From assembly GCF_030315915.2 (NCBI RefSeq), contig NZ_CP135990.1:744001-808000 (forward strand): 64,000 nucleotides of DNA. The letters are read 5' to 3'. Below, piece by piece: positions 28,323-38,855 of the stretch. The notes under the pieces were generated by a model. The model saw only the letters and a program-made list of their open reading frames with translations, did not search any database and was not told the origin of the DNA. This DNA comes from Providencia zhijiangensis (GTDB lineage: Bacteria > Pseudomonadota > Gammaproteobacteria > Enterobacterales > Enterobacteriaceae). Every line of letters starts with the position of its first letter. The first letter of the stretch is position 1. The translations under genes and the position numbers were made by a program.

Positions 28323-28748
28323 TTAATCGATTAGATGGAAAATGGCGGAACGTTCTGGGTGTTGCGCCGCATAATCACGCAATTGATAAAAGCGATCGAC
28401 GAGGATGTCACTTTCCGTTTGAAATGACCATAAACTGTACATCATCAAACACACGGCAATGCCTGCCGCTTCGCAACTGACGTTGGCTTCGTTACCGTTA
28501 TGTGGGTTGAACAGCGTAAGCTCTTCTTGATTTAAATCGGGATAAATAAAAGCGCCGCCATTAGATAAAGTGCAATATTCCCAATACCCACCCTGATAGT
28601 CATCACAAAACTGTCCCATAGTGGTAAAGATGACCACTTCAAAGGTGCTCCAGCCTTTCACGCTTCCGAAGTGGTTGAGCCAAAAATCAAGGCGTTGTTC
28701 ATTGGGGACGAGTGTCATTGCAATAGCGGATTCAGTTGTATTATTCAT
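28323..28748 (-). CDS. ArdB/KlcA-type antirestriction protein, copy 2
   Basis: This is the second member of the tandem pair, 141 residues from the ATG at 28748, preceded by GGAG. It carries RLDFWLNHFGSVKGW, WEYCTLSNGGAFIYPD, FNPHNGNEANVSCEAAGIAVCLMMYSLWSFQTES and YQLRDYAAQHPERSAIFHLID. The C-terminal half is nearly the same as copy 1, while the N-termini differ. That suggests duplication and divergence rather than a recent exact copy. About 240 bases separate the two. Confidence 0.9.
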   Translation of the reverse strand: MNNTTESAIAMTLVPNEQRLDFWLNHFGSVKGWSTFEVVIFTTMGQFCDDYQGGYWEYCTLSNGGAFIYPDLNQEELTLFNPHNGNEANVSCEAAGIAVCLMMYSLWSFQTESDILVDRFYQLRDYAAQHPERSAIFHLID

Positions 28749-28839
28749 CAGTTGATACTCCAAGAAAAAGAAATAAAAAAGCGCCAGTCCTTAACGGGAC
28801 TGGCGCTGAGAGTGATAATTAATGGGGTAATGTAAGAGG

Positions 28840-29540
28840 TTAAAAGAACATTCTCCACAGGGATTTAGCGACGGATACGATACTGTTTTTAACGGTGCTA
28901 ACCGTACTTCTTATCAATGGTGGCAAGGGAATGATATTGATTAAGGTATCCACAATATCACTGACACATTGCCCAAAATCGTTACGTGCGGTGTTCTCCA
29001 CCGATTGCGTCCGGTAAGAGGTGTTCAGTTGCCTAGCTACTCCGCTACTGGCTTGCGCCGGTAACGCCTGTATGAGTTGCTCTGCTAATTTAGTGAGTTG
29101 ATAGTTTTCGACCGCAGAAACTGTTATCACTGGATGATGTGGCTTAAAGGCGGTTATGACGGCTTGTTGCTTTAATTTTAAGTTATAGGTCTGCTCTGAG
29201 GATGGTTGATGCTTGTATTCATCCCACTGGCGACAAGGCTCTATTTTATCGGCTTGATTCAAGACAAATAGAAATTGACTAGGTTGGTAACCGCATTTCT
29301 TCGTGAGAAAGCGATAGCACTGTTCATCAGAAGACCATGCTCGGTCATCGGCCTTGAGTACCCAAATGATTAAATCCAGTTCTGGTAATAAGTTGCGATA
29401 GAGCTGGTGGTACTCTTTATCCCGCTCAAGGTTTTCCCCCACACCGGGTAAATCTACAAAAGTGAGAGTATGGTTGTTCATCGTCATGCTGAAGCGTTGG
29501 GCTTGGCGTGTGCAGCCGGAGTGTAGTGGTTTAATAAATT
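28840..29540 (-). pseudogene. YfjP/YeeP-like GTPase, 5' end lost at the IS
   Basis: This is a remnant of an Era/Der-like GTPase found in CP4-type islands. The remaining frame (about 233 codons) has the G3 motif DLPGVGE and G4 motif NQADK, followed by a C-terminal region ending in hydrophobic and basic residues. The N-terminal part with the P-loop, roughly 60 residues by comparison with YfjP, is missing. The coding frame runs straight into the IS end at 29541, where a chance GTG restores an apparent start. Without the P-loop it cannot bind GTP normally. Confidence 0.88.
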
Positions 29541-29551
29541 TGGCCACCTGA

Positions 29552-30762
<1,211 letters not shown>

Positions 30763-31254
30763 CCACTACAATCCATCAGCATTGAAGTGGATGGTCACAC
30801 TTACAAATACGATCCAAAAACCAAGGGAATCACGTCGGATAACCTTGATAAGAGTATGTGGGTTGATTTTGGTCAGGGTGAATTAGCCGTTAAAACCGAA
30901 GCGGGCGGTTTACTCTCTATCTCTTTAGGCGAGAAAAACTTCGGTCACTTAACCTATCGTCCGGGGGCTACACGTCCAACGGGAATGGAGAAAGAGACCT
31001 TTACGCTGACATTAACCGATAACGACGGTACCAACGGTAAGTCATCAATTACAGTGGATATCAGTAAGTTAAAAGAGTCTGGCAACACCAGCTTAAATGA
31101 TACTGATTTAACAGCGCTGAAGTTGTTCTCACCAGAAAGTGCAATGGAGTTACATGGAGTAGACACCGATGTCAATGCAACATCAAGTCACTCTACTGGT
31201 TTCATGAATTCATCGTTAGATGCATTACAAGAAACTCAGAGCGCCATTATTTAA
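30763..31254 (+). pseudogene. C-terminal fragment of a large type I-secreted adhesin
   Basis: The frame is open from the IS right end (a TGA inside the IS blocks it upstream) to 31254, about 163 codons. It is acidic, Gly/Thr/Asn-rich and cysteine-free, with the beta-rich segment MEKETFTLTLTDNDGTNGKSSITVDIS. Such tails are typical of giant RTX or BapA/LapA-like adhesins, whose uncleaved C-terminus is the secretion signal. It lies directly before genes for a complete type I secretion apparatus. I infer it is the tail of their substrate; the N-terminal and repeat regions are gone. Confidence 0.75.
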
Positions 31255-31262
31255 GGCTAATT

Positions 31263-31297
31263 ATTGAGGGTTACCATGGGTAGCCCTCAATATTTTA
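31263..31297 (+). terminator. terminator after the adhesin fragment
   Basis: A 13-bp stem with one wobble pair (ATTGAGGGTTACC / GGTAGCCCTCAAT) and a three-base loop is followed by TATTTTATTT. Transcription into the secretion genes would need read-through or a promoter in the 46 bases that remain. Confidence 0.75.
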
Positions 31298-31336
31298 TTT
31301 CGCCAACACCAGTTTTATTTACTTTGTGCCAACTTT

Positions 31337-32596
31337 ATGAAATCTCTAATTAATAGCATCTTAGCGTTATTCTTCGTGAAGATGCTTTCCCTTTCTGCTG
31401 TGGCAGATGTGGTTGAATTAAAAAACCTATTAAAAGATTCTCTCGATAATGCCCCAGAAGTCCAAGAGGCTTATGCCAATTATCAAGCGGCACAAAGCAA
31501 CGTGAGTGCAGCGGAAGCGGGGCATTACCCAGTCATCAGTTTAATGGGAACCCAGCCTCTTGCGCAGCAACACAAGTACGAAAGTAACGAGATGGAATCG
31601 GGGTTTCACCTTGGTACCAAAGCGACTATGAACATTTATGCTTGGGGCGGAATTGAAGCGGGTGTCGACCGCGAACAGTCCAAGCAAAGTTACTATGAAA
31701 ACCAATATATTCTTTCTCAAGAAGATATCAGCGTGCGTATCAGCCAGCTTTATTTGCAGGTTTTACGTCACAAAGAAACCCTTGATGTGATTGATGAAAA
31801 TCTCGTTCGCCACCACCAAATTGAAAAGCAACTGACCACGATTGTTCAGCATGACTCCGGTCGAATGAGTGAATTAACACAAGTGAAAGCGCGCACCTTA
31901 AAAGTAGAAATGAGCCGTGCTGAAACAGAAAGAAACCTAAATTTAGCACTGAGCCAATTGTCGATTTTGACTCAGCGCCAGCTAACCGTTGACCAATTTG
32001 TTGACCCATTTAGAGCCACGACTAGCGGTGCGATTTTAGCTAAATTTCAAGAAGATAATCTAGAAAATAATCCAAGTTACAAAGCCCAAGTGGCCGATGC
32101 TCAAAGCCTTGATGCCGAAGTTAAAGTCGCTAGCGCCATGAGAAAGCCAGCACTGAATTTAGAAGTTAATGCGACGCCAGATAATAGCGAAGTTTTCTTA
32201 CGTGTTTCTTGGAATATTTTCGACCAAGCGAGCTATTACAGCCAAGCACAGAAAGAGTACGCCCTGTCCGCAGCGAACGAACGTATTAAAAAGACATTCC
32301 GCGAAATCAAAGAGATGAGCCAATCTGCGGCGATCAATATGGCGCAAAGTGAAAAGCAAGGAAACATTGCGAAGGCGTATATCGCAGAGCAAAAAGTGGT
32401 GATCAGTAACTATGAAAAACAGTTCACCATCAACCGCCGCAGCTTGATTGACTTGCTCGATGCCTATAACGAGCTGGCGAGCATTCAAACCAGCGCTGTT
32501 ATCTTACAGAACGACTTCCGCGACGCGACACTCAATTACCTCAGTGTGCAGGCAAAAATGTCTGCATGGATGAACCAAGAATTGGCTTCCAGATAA
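31337..32596 (+). CDS. TolC-family outer-membrane component of type I secretion
   Basis: This 419-residue protein has a signal peptide (about residues 1-23, ending LSAVADV) and two repeated OEP domains with long alpha-helical coiled-coil stretches (LKDSLDNAPEVQEAYANYQAAQSNVSAAEAGHYP opening the first). It forms the trimeric outer-membrane duct of a type I system, like LapE, BapB or AggA-type proteins, rather than housekeeping TolC. Three bases separate it from the ABC transporter gene. It probably served the adhesin whose stub lies upstream. Confidence 0.88.
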   Translation: MKSLINSILALFFVKMLSLSAVADVVELKNLLKDSLDNAPEVQEAYANYQAAQSNVSAAEAGHYPVISLMGTQPLAQQHKYESNEMESGFHLGTKATMNIYAWGGIEAGVDREQSKQSYYENQYILSQEDISVRISQLYLQVLRHKETLDVIDENLVRHHQIEKQLTTIVQHDSGRMSELTQVKARTLKVEMSRAETERNLNLALSQLSILTQRQLTVDQFVDPFRATTSGAILAKFQEDNLENNPSYKAQVADAQSLDAEVKVASAMRKPALNLEVNATPDNSEVFLRVSWNIFDQASYYSQAQKEYALSAANERIKKTFREIKEMSQSAAINMAQSEKQGNIAKAYIAEQKVVISNYEKQFTINRRSLIDLLDAYNELASIQTSAVILQNDFRDATLNYLSVQAKMSAWMNQELASR

Positions 32597-32599
32597 ATT

Positions 32600-34816
32600 A
32601 TGAATATTATTAATAACCTATCTTTAGTTACCAAGCGTTTGGGTTATACCCTTTCACCGGAAATTTTATTAGCACAAACCAAGCGTACTGAGTCGAAGTC
32701 TTTCGATTATGCCTCGTTGGTGAATGTGTTGAATTCCCATCAATTTGATAACCAGATCATTGAAATCGATCTGCATAAGATCCCGACGATTGCCGCGCCT
32801 TTTTTGGCACTTTTGGCGAACAATGAATCGGTGGTGATCAGCAAAATTGAAGACGGTGAAAATGGGCGTCATTTTGAGATCTTAACGAAAGAAGGCTTAC
32901 GTCAAACATTGAACGTGCAAGATCTGGCAGTGAATTACAGCGGCTATAGCTGGTTTATTAAACGCAATATTCGCTCAGAAACCCGTTCGGAAATTGATAA
33001 ATACGAAACCAGCGGCTTCTGGAAAGTGATTTGGCGCTATAAAAAATATTACTACCAAGTGATCATCGCATCATTTGTGATCAACTTATTAGCGTTAATC
33101 AGCTCCCTGTATGTGATGAACGTGTATGACCGCGTAATCCCGAACCAAGCTTACGAAACCTTATGGGTACTGACCATCGGGGTTGTGCTGGCCATTGGTT
33201 TTGAATTTCTCGCTAAAATGCTGCGATCTTACCTATTAGATATCGCAGGGAAAAAAGCGGACATCGTGATCAGCGCCATGCTATTTCATCGCGTGATGGG
33301 AATTCGCCTTGATAAGCGTCCAGCCTCATCGGGATCGTATGCGAACAATTTGCGTGACTTCGAATCCATTCGTGAATTTATGACCAGCGCAAGCTTATTA
33401 GCCCTTGTCGATCTGCCGTTTATTTTGCTGTTTATCGGCGTGATCAGCATGATCGGTGGTTATTTAGCATTGGTGCCATTGACCATTATCCCAATTGTGG
33501 TGATCGCGGGTCTTTTGATCCAAAAGCCACTGGCGAAAGGGATCAATGCGTCAATGAAAGAGACGTCTCAACGCCAAGGTTTAGCGGTAGAATCCATTGA
33601 AGGGATCGAAACCTTAAAGCTGAATAATGCAGTGAATTGGGCGCAACAGCGCTGGGAAATGCTCACAGAGAAAACGGCATTTTCATCCATTGCAGTGCGC
33701 AATCTTACCAACTTTATGGTCAATTTCAGTGCGGCGATGCAGCAGCTGAATACCGTCGGTTTAGTGTGCTTGGGAACTTACCTGATCCACGCGAACGATG
33801 TGAACTCGCGTATTACGATGGGGGCGCTGATCGCCAGTGTGATCTTATCGGGTCGAGCATTAGCGCCACTGGGGCAAATCGCGGGTCTGGCAACACGTTT
33901 CCAATCAGCGCGTATGGCATTAGCCGGCGTACGCAATATCTTTAGCCGTCCTATCGAACGTGAAGATCATAAGAAATACATCTCGCCGACTTCAGTCAAT
34001 GGAGCATTACGACTGGCCAATGTGACTTACCAATATAATAAAGATGGGCAGCCAGCATTAAACAACATTAACTTAGAGATCAAAGCGGGAGAGAAAGTCG
34101 CGATCCTCGGCAAAATTGGTGGCGGGAAAAGTACATTACTGAAATTACTCACCGGGCTATATGAACAGCAGCAAGGGAATATCAGCTTAGATGATCTCGA
34201 TATTCGCCAAATTGACCCGATTTTCCTCAGAAGTAAAGTCGGCATGTTGACGCAAAAGCCGCGTTTATTCTTCGGAACTTTGCGTGAAAACTTGGATTTG
34301 GCGCGTCTTGATGGTTACTCCAGCGATGACGATTTAGTGCGTGCACTCAAGCGCTTCCAGCTCGATAAAATCATTCGTCAGCATCCAGCCGGACTTGATA
34401 TGCCACTAGGGGAAGATGGTTTAGGGCTTTCAGGCGGACAAAAACAGATGGTGGCACTGGCGCAGTTAACCCTGCACAACCCAAATGTGGTGTTGCTGGA
34501 TGAGCCAACCACGGGCATTGATGTGGATACCGAAAAACTGGTGCTCGATGCGCTAGAAGCGTGGACGAAAGACAAAACGCTGATCGTCGTCACCCATAAA
34601 TTGCCAATTTTACGTTTAGTTGACCGCATTATCGTGATGGATGAAGGCAAAATCTTACTTGATGGTCCGAAACAAAAAGTCTTAAAAGCGTTAGGACAAA
34701 CGGAGCAAACCACTGGCACAGTCACGACAGATAAACCCGCTCCACAACCTGCGCCACAAGTGCGAGTCGTTTCACAGGTTAGACACGTAATTAATAAAGA
34801 AGAAGGGGCGATTTAA
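32600..34816 (+). CDS. type I secretion ABC transporter with degenerate C39 domain
   Basis: This 738-residue inner-membrane ATPase powers export. The N-terminal 130 residues look like a C39 peptidase-like domain without an obvious catalytic Cys. That is the form found in RTX and LapB-type exporters that do not cleave their substrate. Membrane segments follow (about 150-420), then the ATPase domain with Walker A GKIGGGKST, signature LSGGQKQ, Walker B VVLLDEPTTGID and switch His in VVTHKLP. A Pro-rich tail ends the protein. One base separates it from the HlyD-like gene. Confidence 0.92.
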   Translation: MNIINNLSLVTKRLGYTLSPEILLAQTKRTESKSFDYASLVNVLNSHQFDNQIIEIDLHKIPTIAAPFLALLANNESVVISKIEDGENGRHFEILTKEGLRQTLNVQDLAVNYSGYSWFIKRNIRSETRSEIDKYETSGFWKVIWRYKKYYYQVIIASFVINLLALISSLYVMNVYDRVIPNQAYETLWVLTIGVVLAIGFEFLAKMLRSYLLDIAGKKADIVISAMLFHRVMGIRLDKRPASSGSYANNLRDFESIREFMTSASLLALVDLPFILLFIGVISMIGGYLALVPLTIIPIVVIAGLLIQKPLAKGINASMKETSQRQGLAVESIEGIETLKLNNAVNWAQQRWEMLTEKTAFSSIAVRNLTNFMVNFSAAMQQLNTVGLVCLGTYLIHANDVNSRITMGALIASVILSGRALAPLGQIAGLATRFQSARMALAGVRNIFSRPIEREDHKKYISPTSVNGALRLANVTYQYNKDGQPALNNINLEIKAGEKVAILGKIGGGKSTLLKLLTGLYEQQQGNISLDDLDIRQIDPIFLRSKVGMLTQKPRLFFGTLRENLDLARLDGYSSDDDLVRALKRFQLDKIIRQHPAGLDMPLGEDGLGLSGGQKQMVALAQLTLHNPNVVLLDEPTTGIDVDTEKLVLDALEAWTKDKTLIVVTHKLPILRLVDRIIVMDEGKILLDGPKQKVLKALGQTEQTTGTVTTDKPAPQPAPQVRVVSQVRHVINKEEGAI

Positions 34817-34817
34817 A

Positions 34818-36053
34818 ATGGATCAATATGGTAAAGCGCCAAAAGAGCATTGCACTTTTTCCAGTGACTTTTCTCATGACCTAGAATCCGTGATGAGAAA
34901 AGAGCGCAGTAACTTACTGTTTTTACCTATTATCTTTCTGGCGCTGTTACTGACGATTTTTATCGTTTGGGCCTATAACAGCAACTTAGAAGAGATCATT
35001 CGTGGGCAGGGAACTATTATCCCAAGCAGTCGCGAGCAAGTTATTCAAAGTATCGATCCCGGCAATATCCAAGAGATGTACGTCAAAGAGGGGGATATTG
35101 TTGAGAAAGGGCAAATTTTACTGAAACTGGATGATGCGCGCAGTATGGCATTACTGCGTGAAAGCCAAGCGCGAGTGCAAAACCTTGAAGCCATTTCAGC
35201 ACGTTTACAGGGGGAGTCTCGCAACGAAGTTCCTGATTTTTCAAAGATAACGGATCAAGAATTAGTAGTGCGTGAAACTAATGCTTATAACGCGAAAAAA
35301 ACGCAGCGTGACCAAGCTATTGCAGGCTTACGCCAAAGCAAAGGGTTACTGGACAGAGAAATCGCTATCACTAAACCATTGGCGAAAGAAGGGTTAGTTT
35401 CCAATGTGGAAATCCTGCGAATGGAAAGACAGTCCGTTGAATTAGCGACGCAAATTAATGAACGCATGAATAACTACCTTGCGGAAGCAAACGCTGAGTT
35501 GGTGAAAGTAGAATCGGAACTGGATCAAGCGGAAGAGACCATGAGCATGCGTGAAGACCCAGTTACACGCTCGGAGATCCGCGCGCCCGTTCACGGCATC
35601 GTAAAAAATATTAAGATCAATACTATCGGTGGCGTGGTGAATACGGGGCAAGACATCCTTGAGATCATTCCCCTCGATGATAAATTGATGGTAGAAGCTT
35701 ATATTCGTCCGCAAGATGTGGCTTTTTTAAGACCGGGAATGCCCGTGGTGGTGAAAGTGACCGCCTATGATTACGCTATTTATGGTGGCTTAAATGGGGT
35801 GGTGAAATTAATCAGCCCTGACACGCTGAGTAATGATAATCGCCGTAGTGAATTGAAGCTTAATCCGGATGAGACGTTCTACCGAATTCTTGTCGAAACG
35901 GATACCAATTATTTGTTAGATAAAAATAACCATAAAATGGAAATCATTCCGGGTATGGTGGCATCGGTGGATATCAAAACGGGTGAGAAAAGCGTCTTTG
36001 ATTACCTGATTAAGCCTATCACGCGGATGAAACAGGCGATGACAGAACGTTAA
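34818..36053 (+). CDS. HlyD-family periplasmic adaptor of type I secretion
   Basis: This 411-residue membrane-fusion protein bridges the ABC transporter and the outer-membrane duct. It has a cytoplasmic N-terminus, a single membrane anchor at about residues 36-54 (FLPIIFLALLLTIFIVWAY) and a biotinyl-lipoyl-like first half (GTIIPSSREQVIQSIDPGNIQEMYVKEGDIVEKGQILLKLDD). A long coiled-coil hairpin follows, then the second lipoyl half (SEIRAPVHGIVKNIKINTIGGVV) and a C-terminal beta-barrel. It completes the three-gene operon and ends at a strong terminator. Confidence 0.93.
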   Translation: MDQYGKAPKEHCTFSSDFSHDLESVMRKERSNLLFLPIIFLALLLTIFIVWAYNSNLEEIIRGQGTIIPSSREQVIQSIDPGNIQEMYVKEGDIVEKGQILLKLDDARSMALLRESQARVQNLEAISARLQGESRNEVPDFSKITDQELVVRETNAYNAKKTQRDQAIAGLRQSKGLLDREIAITKPLAKEGLVSNVEILRMERQSVELATQINERMNNYLAEANAELVKVESELDQAEETMSMREDPVTRSEIRAPVHGIVKNIKINTIGGVVNTGQDILEIIPLDDKLMVEAYIRPQDVAFLRPGMPVVVKVTAYDYAIYGGLNGVVKLISPDTLSNDNRRSELKLNPDETFYRILVETDTNYLLDKNNHKMEIIPGMVASVDIKTGEKSVFDYLIKPITRMKQAMTER

Positions 36054-36078
36054 TCGTTATAAAGAAAGCAATGTGAAA

Positions 36079-36112
36079 ACAAGGGCGCAAAGATGAGCGC
36101 CCTTGTTGTTTT
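36079..36112 (+). terminator. terminator of the secretion operon
   Basis: A 10-bp stem (ACAAGGGCGC / GCGCCCTTGT) with an eight-base loop runs into TGTTTT. Confidence 0.85.
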
Positions 36113-36228
36113 GTGCGGGTTTTCCAGTAAAAAATTTGCCAAATATCACTAATATTGCGGCTAATTACTCAAGAAGCATAAATCACCTTGATCCTAAGTG
36201 GTGAACTCAGGTTTAATAAGGTTAGGCA

Positions 36229-36269
36229 ATTGCGCAAAACGAAGAACTCAAAGGGATATTTTGCGCAAT
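36229..36269. repeat. 11-bp inverted repeat upstream of tktA
   Basis: ATTGCGCAAAA and TTTTGCGCAAT are perfect partners across a 19-base spacer. There is no T-run, and the element is about 255 bases before tktA. It may be an operator or an mRNA structure; nothing else in 36113-36380 is recognisable. Confidence 0.5.
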
Positions 36270-36383
36270 GGAAAGGATTCAGCTTGACGGTTGCGATAAA
36301 GATCCGCAGTCTGCTGTCATATTGTTTCAAATAATTGCTGTATGGATGAAATTGCGCTAGTTTCGTAGGGTCTCATCGCCAAA

Positions 36384-36440
36384 CTTCAAGTTGTGGGTAG
36401 GTCTAATAAGCTTTTATGCACCTGCGGCTCGAATTATTGA
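36384..36440. repeat. short degenerate ERIC-like end pair
   Basis: CTTCAAGTTGTGG on one side and CTGCGGCTCGAATTATTGAG on the other form imperfect inverted ends. They resemble the ends of the two longer ERIC-like elements at 56858 and 60206. The conserved central core is missing, so this may be an internally deleted copy. It lies about 85 bases before tktA. Confidence 0.35.
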
Positions 36441-36523
36441 GGCTAACTCTATAAACCGCAATGATTCCCTATTGCGTTGTGAATATTGGTTTAAGTACGT
36501 TCTATCCTACTTGGAGTATACTA

Positions 36524-38518
36524 ATGACGACTCGTAAAACCCTTGCTAATGCTATCCGCTTTCTAAGTATGGATGCGGTTCAAAAAGCAAAATCAGGGCA
36601 CCCTGGCGCACCAATGGGCATGGCTGATATTGCTGAAGTTCTTTGGCGCAACCATATGAATCATAACCCAGCAGATCCACATTGGGCTAACCGCGACCGC
36701 TTCGTACTGTCTAACGGTCACGGTTCAATGCTGATTTACAGCTTGCTGCACCTGACCGGTTATGACTTATCTATTGATGAGTTAAAGAACTTCCGTCAAT
36801 TACATTCTAAAACCCCGGGTCACCCAGAATATGGTTATACACCAGGCGTTGAAACCACGACCGGTCCTTTAGGTCAAGGTATTGCAAACGCAGTGGGTTT
36901 TGCGATTGCAGAACGTACTTTAGCGGCACAATTTAACCGCCCAGGCCACGACGTTGTCGACCACCACACCTATGTGTTCATGGGCGACGGCTGCATGATG
37001 GAAGGTATCTCCCATGAAGTTTGTTCATTAGCGGGTACCCTGAAATTAAATAAACTGGTCGCATTCTACGATGACAACGGCATCTCTATCGATGGTGAAG
37101 TTGAAGGCTGGTTTACCGATGATACCGCAGCACGTTTCGAAGCCTACGGCTGGCACGTTATCCGTGACATCGATGGTCACGATGCAGACCAAATCAACGC
37201 TGCAGTGAACGAAGCACACAAACAATCAGACAAACCAACGCTGATTATGTGCAAAACCGTTATCGGTTTTGGTTCACCAAACAAAGCAGGCACCGAAGCG
37301 GTTCACGGCGCACCTTTAGGTGATGCTGAAATCGCAGCAACTCGTGAAGCACTGGGCTGGAAATTCGGTCCATTCGAAATCCCAGCAGATATTTACCAAG
37401 CTTGGGATGCGCGCGAAGCCGGTAAAGAAAAACAGCATTCTTGGAATGAAAAATTTGCGGCATACGCAAAAGCACATCCAGAATTAGCGAAAGAATTCGA
37501 ACGTCGTATGGCGGGTGAACTGCCAGCGAACTTTGATGCAGAAGCGAAAAAATTCGTTGAAAATCTGCAACAAAACCCTGCGAATATCGCAAGCCGTAAA
37601 GCATCTCAAAACGCGTTAGAAGCATTCGGTAAAGTGTTACCAGAATTCATGGGCGGTTCTGCGGACTTAGCACCAAGTAACTTAACCATGTGGTCTGGCT
37701 CTAAACCTCTGAACGAAGACAAAGCGGGTAACTACATCCACTACGGTGTTCGTGAATTCGGTATGTCCGCTATCATGAACGGTATCGCTCTTCACGGTGG
37801 TTTCATCCCTTACGGCGCAACATTCTTAATGTTCGTTGAATACGCACGTAACGCGGTACGTATGGCAGCGCTGATGAAAATTCGCAGCATCTTCGTTTAT
37901 ACCCATGACTCTATCGGTCTGGGTGAAGATGGCCCAACGCATCAACCAGTAGAACAACTGGCAAGCCTGCGTGTGACACCAAACATGAGCACATGGCGTC
38001 CATGTGACCAAGTGGAATCTGCAGTTGCATGGAAATATGCCATTGAGCGTAAAGATGGCCCAAGCGCACTGATTTTCTCTCGTCAAAACCTGGAACAGCA
38101 ACCTCGTACCGCTGAGCAATTAGCAAATATCGAGAAAGGGGCTTATATCCTGAAAGATTGCGCAGGTACGCCTGAGCTGATCTTTATTGCAACTGGTTCT
38201 GAAGTTGAATTAGCGGTGAAAGCGGCTGAGCAACTGACTGCGGAAGGTCGTAAAGTTCGCGTGGTTTCTATGCCTTCAACAGATGCATTCGACAAGCAAG
38301 ACGCGGCTTACCGTGAAGCAGTTCTGCCTGCAAACGTAACTGCTCGTGTGGCTATCGAAGCGGGTATCGCAGATTACTGGTTCAAATACACTGGCCTGAA
38401 TGGCGCTATCATCGGTATGCACTCATTCGGTGAATCAGCACCAGCTGATCAGCTGTACAAAGAGTTCGGCATTACGGTTGAAAACGCGGTTAAAGCTGCG
38501 AAATCTCTGCTGAAATAA
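36524..38518 (+). CDS. tktA: transketolase
   Basis: Transketolase moves two-carbon ketol units between sugar phosphates in the pentose phosphate pathway, using thiamine diphosphate. I place the start at the ATG at 36524 (664 residues, [20 protein letters not shown]), preceded by TTGGAG; a longer frame from 36461 is not supported. The ThDP motif [13 protein letters not shown] is at about 155-167, and the C-terminal [20 protein letters not shown] block is present. It is followed by epd-pgk-fbaA in the same direction, but a terminator separates them. Confidence 0.98.
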   Translation: MTTRKTLANAIRFLSMDAVQKAKSGHPGAPMGMADIAEVLWRNHMNHNPADPHWANRDRFVLSNGHGSMLIYSLLHLTGYDLSIDELKNFRQLHSKTPGHPEYGYTPGVETTTGPLGQGIANAVGFAIAERTLAAQFNRPGHDVVDHHTYVFMGDGCMMEGISHEVCSLAGTLKLNKLVAFYDDNGISIDGEVEGWFTDDTAARFEAYGWHVIRDIDGHDADQINAAVNEAHKQSDKPTLIMCKTVIGFGSPNKAGTEAVHGAPLGDAEIAATREALGWKFGPFEIPADIYQAWDAREAGKEKQHSWNEKFAAYAKAHPELAKEFERRMAGELPANFDAEAKKFVENLQQNPANIASRKASQNALEAFGKVLPEFMGGSADLAPSNLTMWSGSKPLNEDKAGNYIHYGVREFGMSAIMNGIALHGGFIPYGATFLMFVEYARNAVRMAALMKIRSIFVYTHDSIGLGEDGPTHQPVEQLASLRVTPNMSTWRPCDQVESAVAWKYAIERKDGPSALIFSRQNLEQQPRTAEQLANIEKGAYILKDCAGTPELIFIATGSEVELAVKAAEQLTAEGRKVRVVSMPSTDAFDKQDAAYREAVLPANVTARVAIEAGIADYWFKYTGLNGAIIGMHSFGESAPADQLYKEFGITVENAVKAAKSLLK

Positions 38519-38591
38519 TTCATTTAATTGCTTGAGGTGTGTTCCGAATAAACGGCCGCACCTCTGAAAATAAAGTGAATTAATCTAATTT

Positions 38592-38632
38592 ACGCCTCAA
38601 TATCAAGTTTGGTATTGGGGCGTTGTTTTTTT
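38592..38632 (+). terminator. terminator of tktA
   Basis: An 11-bp stem with one wobble (ACGCCTCAATA / TATTGGGGCGT) is followed by TGTTTTTTT. A smaller GAGGTG / CACCTC hairpin lies just before it (38534-38564). The rest of the 337-base gap should hold the epd promoter, which I could not assign. Confidence 0.8.
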
Positions 38633-38855
38633 GTGCACCGTTTCTTGTTTTTCTATTGCGTTCTCTAAATATATCCCTTAATCTAAAACTCAATAAGCTG
38701 AACCGTTTCAGTTGCATTTGAAATAATGTAAATAAATTTTAAAAATGTCGAGTGAAGCACACTTTTGATGTTTGACAGTTAAAATGAGCAGTAGAGTTGG
38801 TGGTAGTCAGTTATCCTTAGCAACCGTGTGATTTTGCTCAGATACAAGGTGTAGA

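Noticed and set aside
34738..34800. Pro-rich tail of the type I ABC transporter as a frameshift or fusion
   Set aside because: The frame continues cleanly to the stop with a normal link to the HlyD-like gene. Such tails vary among exporters.
36461..36523. N-terminal extension of tktA by 21 residues
   Set aside because: No family homology precedes [10 protein letters not shown], and the ribosome-binding site TTGGAG is positioned for the ATG at 36524.
38713..38850. TTGACA at about 38772 as the -35 box of an epd promoter
   Set aside because: No acceptable -10 hexamer lies 16-18 bases downstream.
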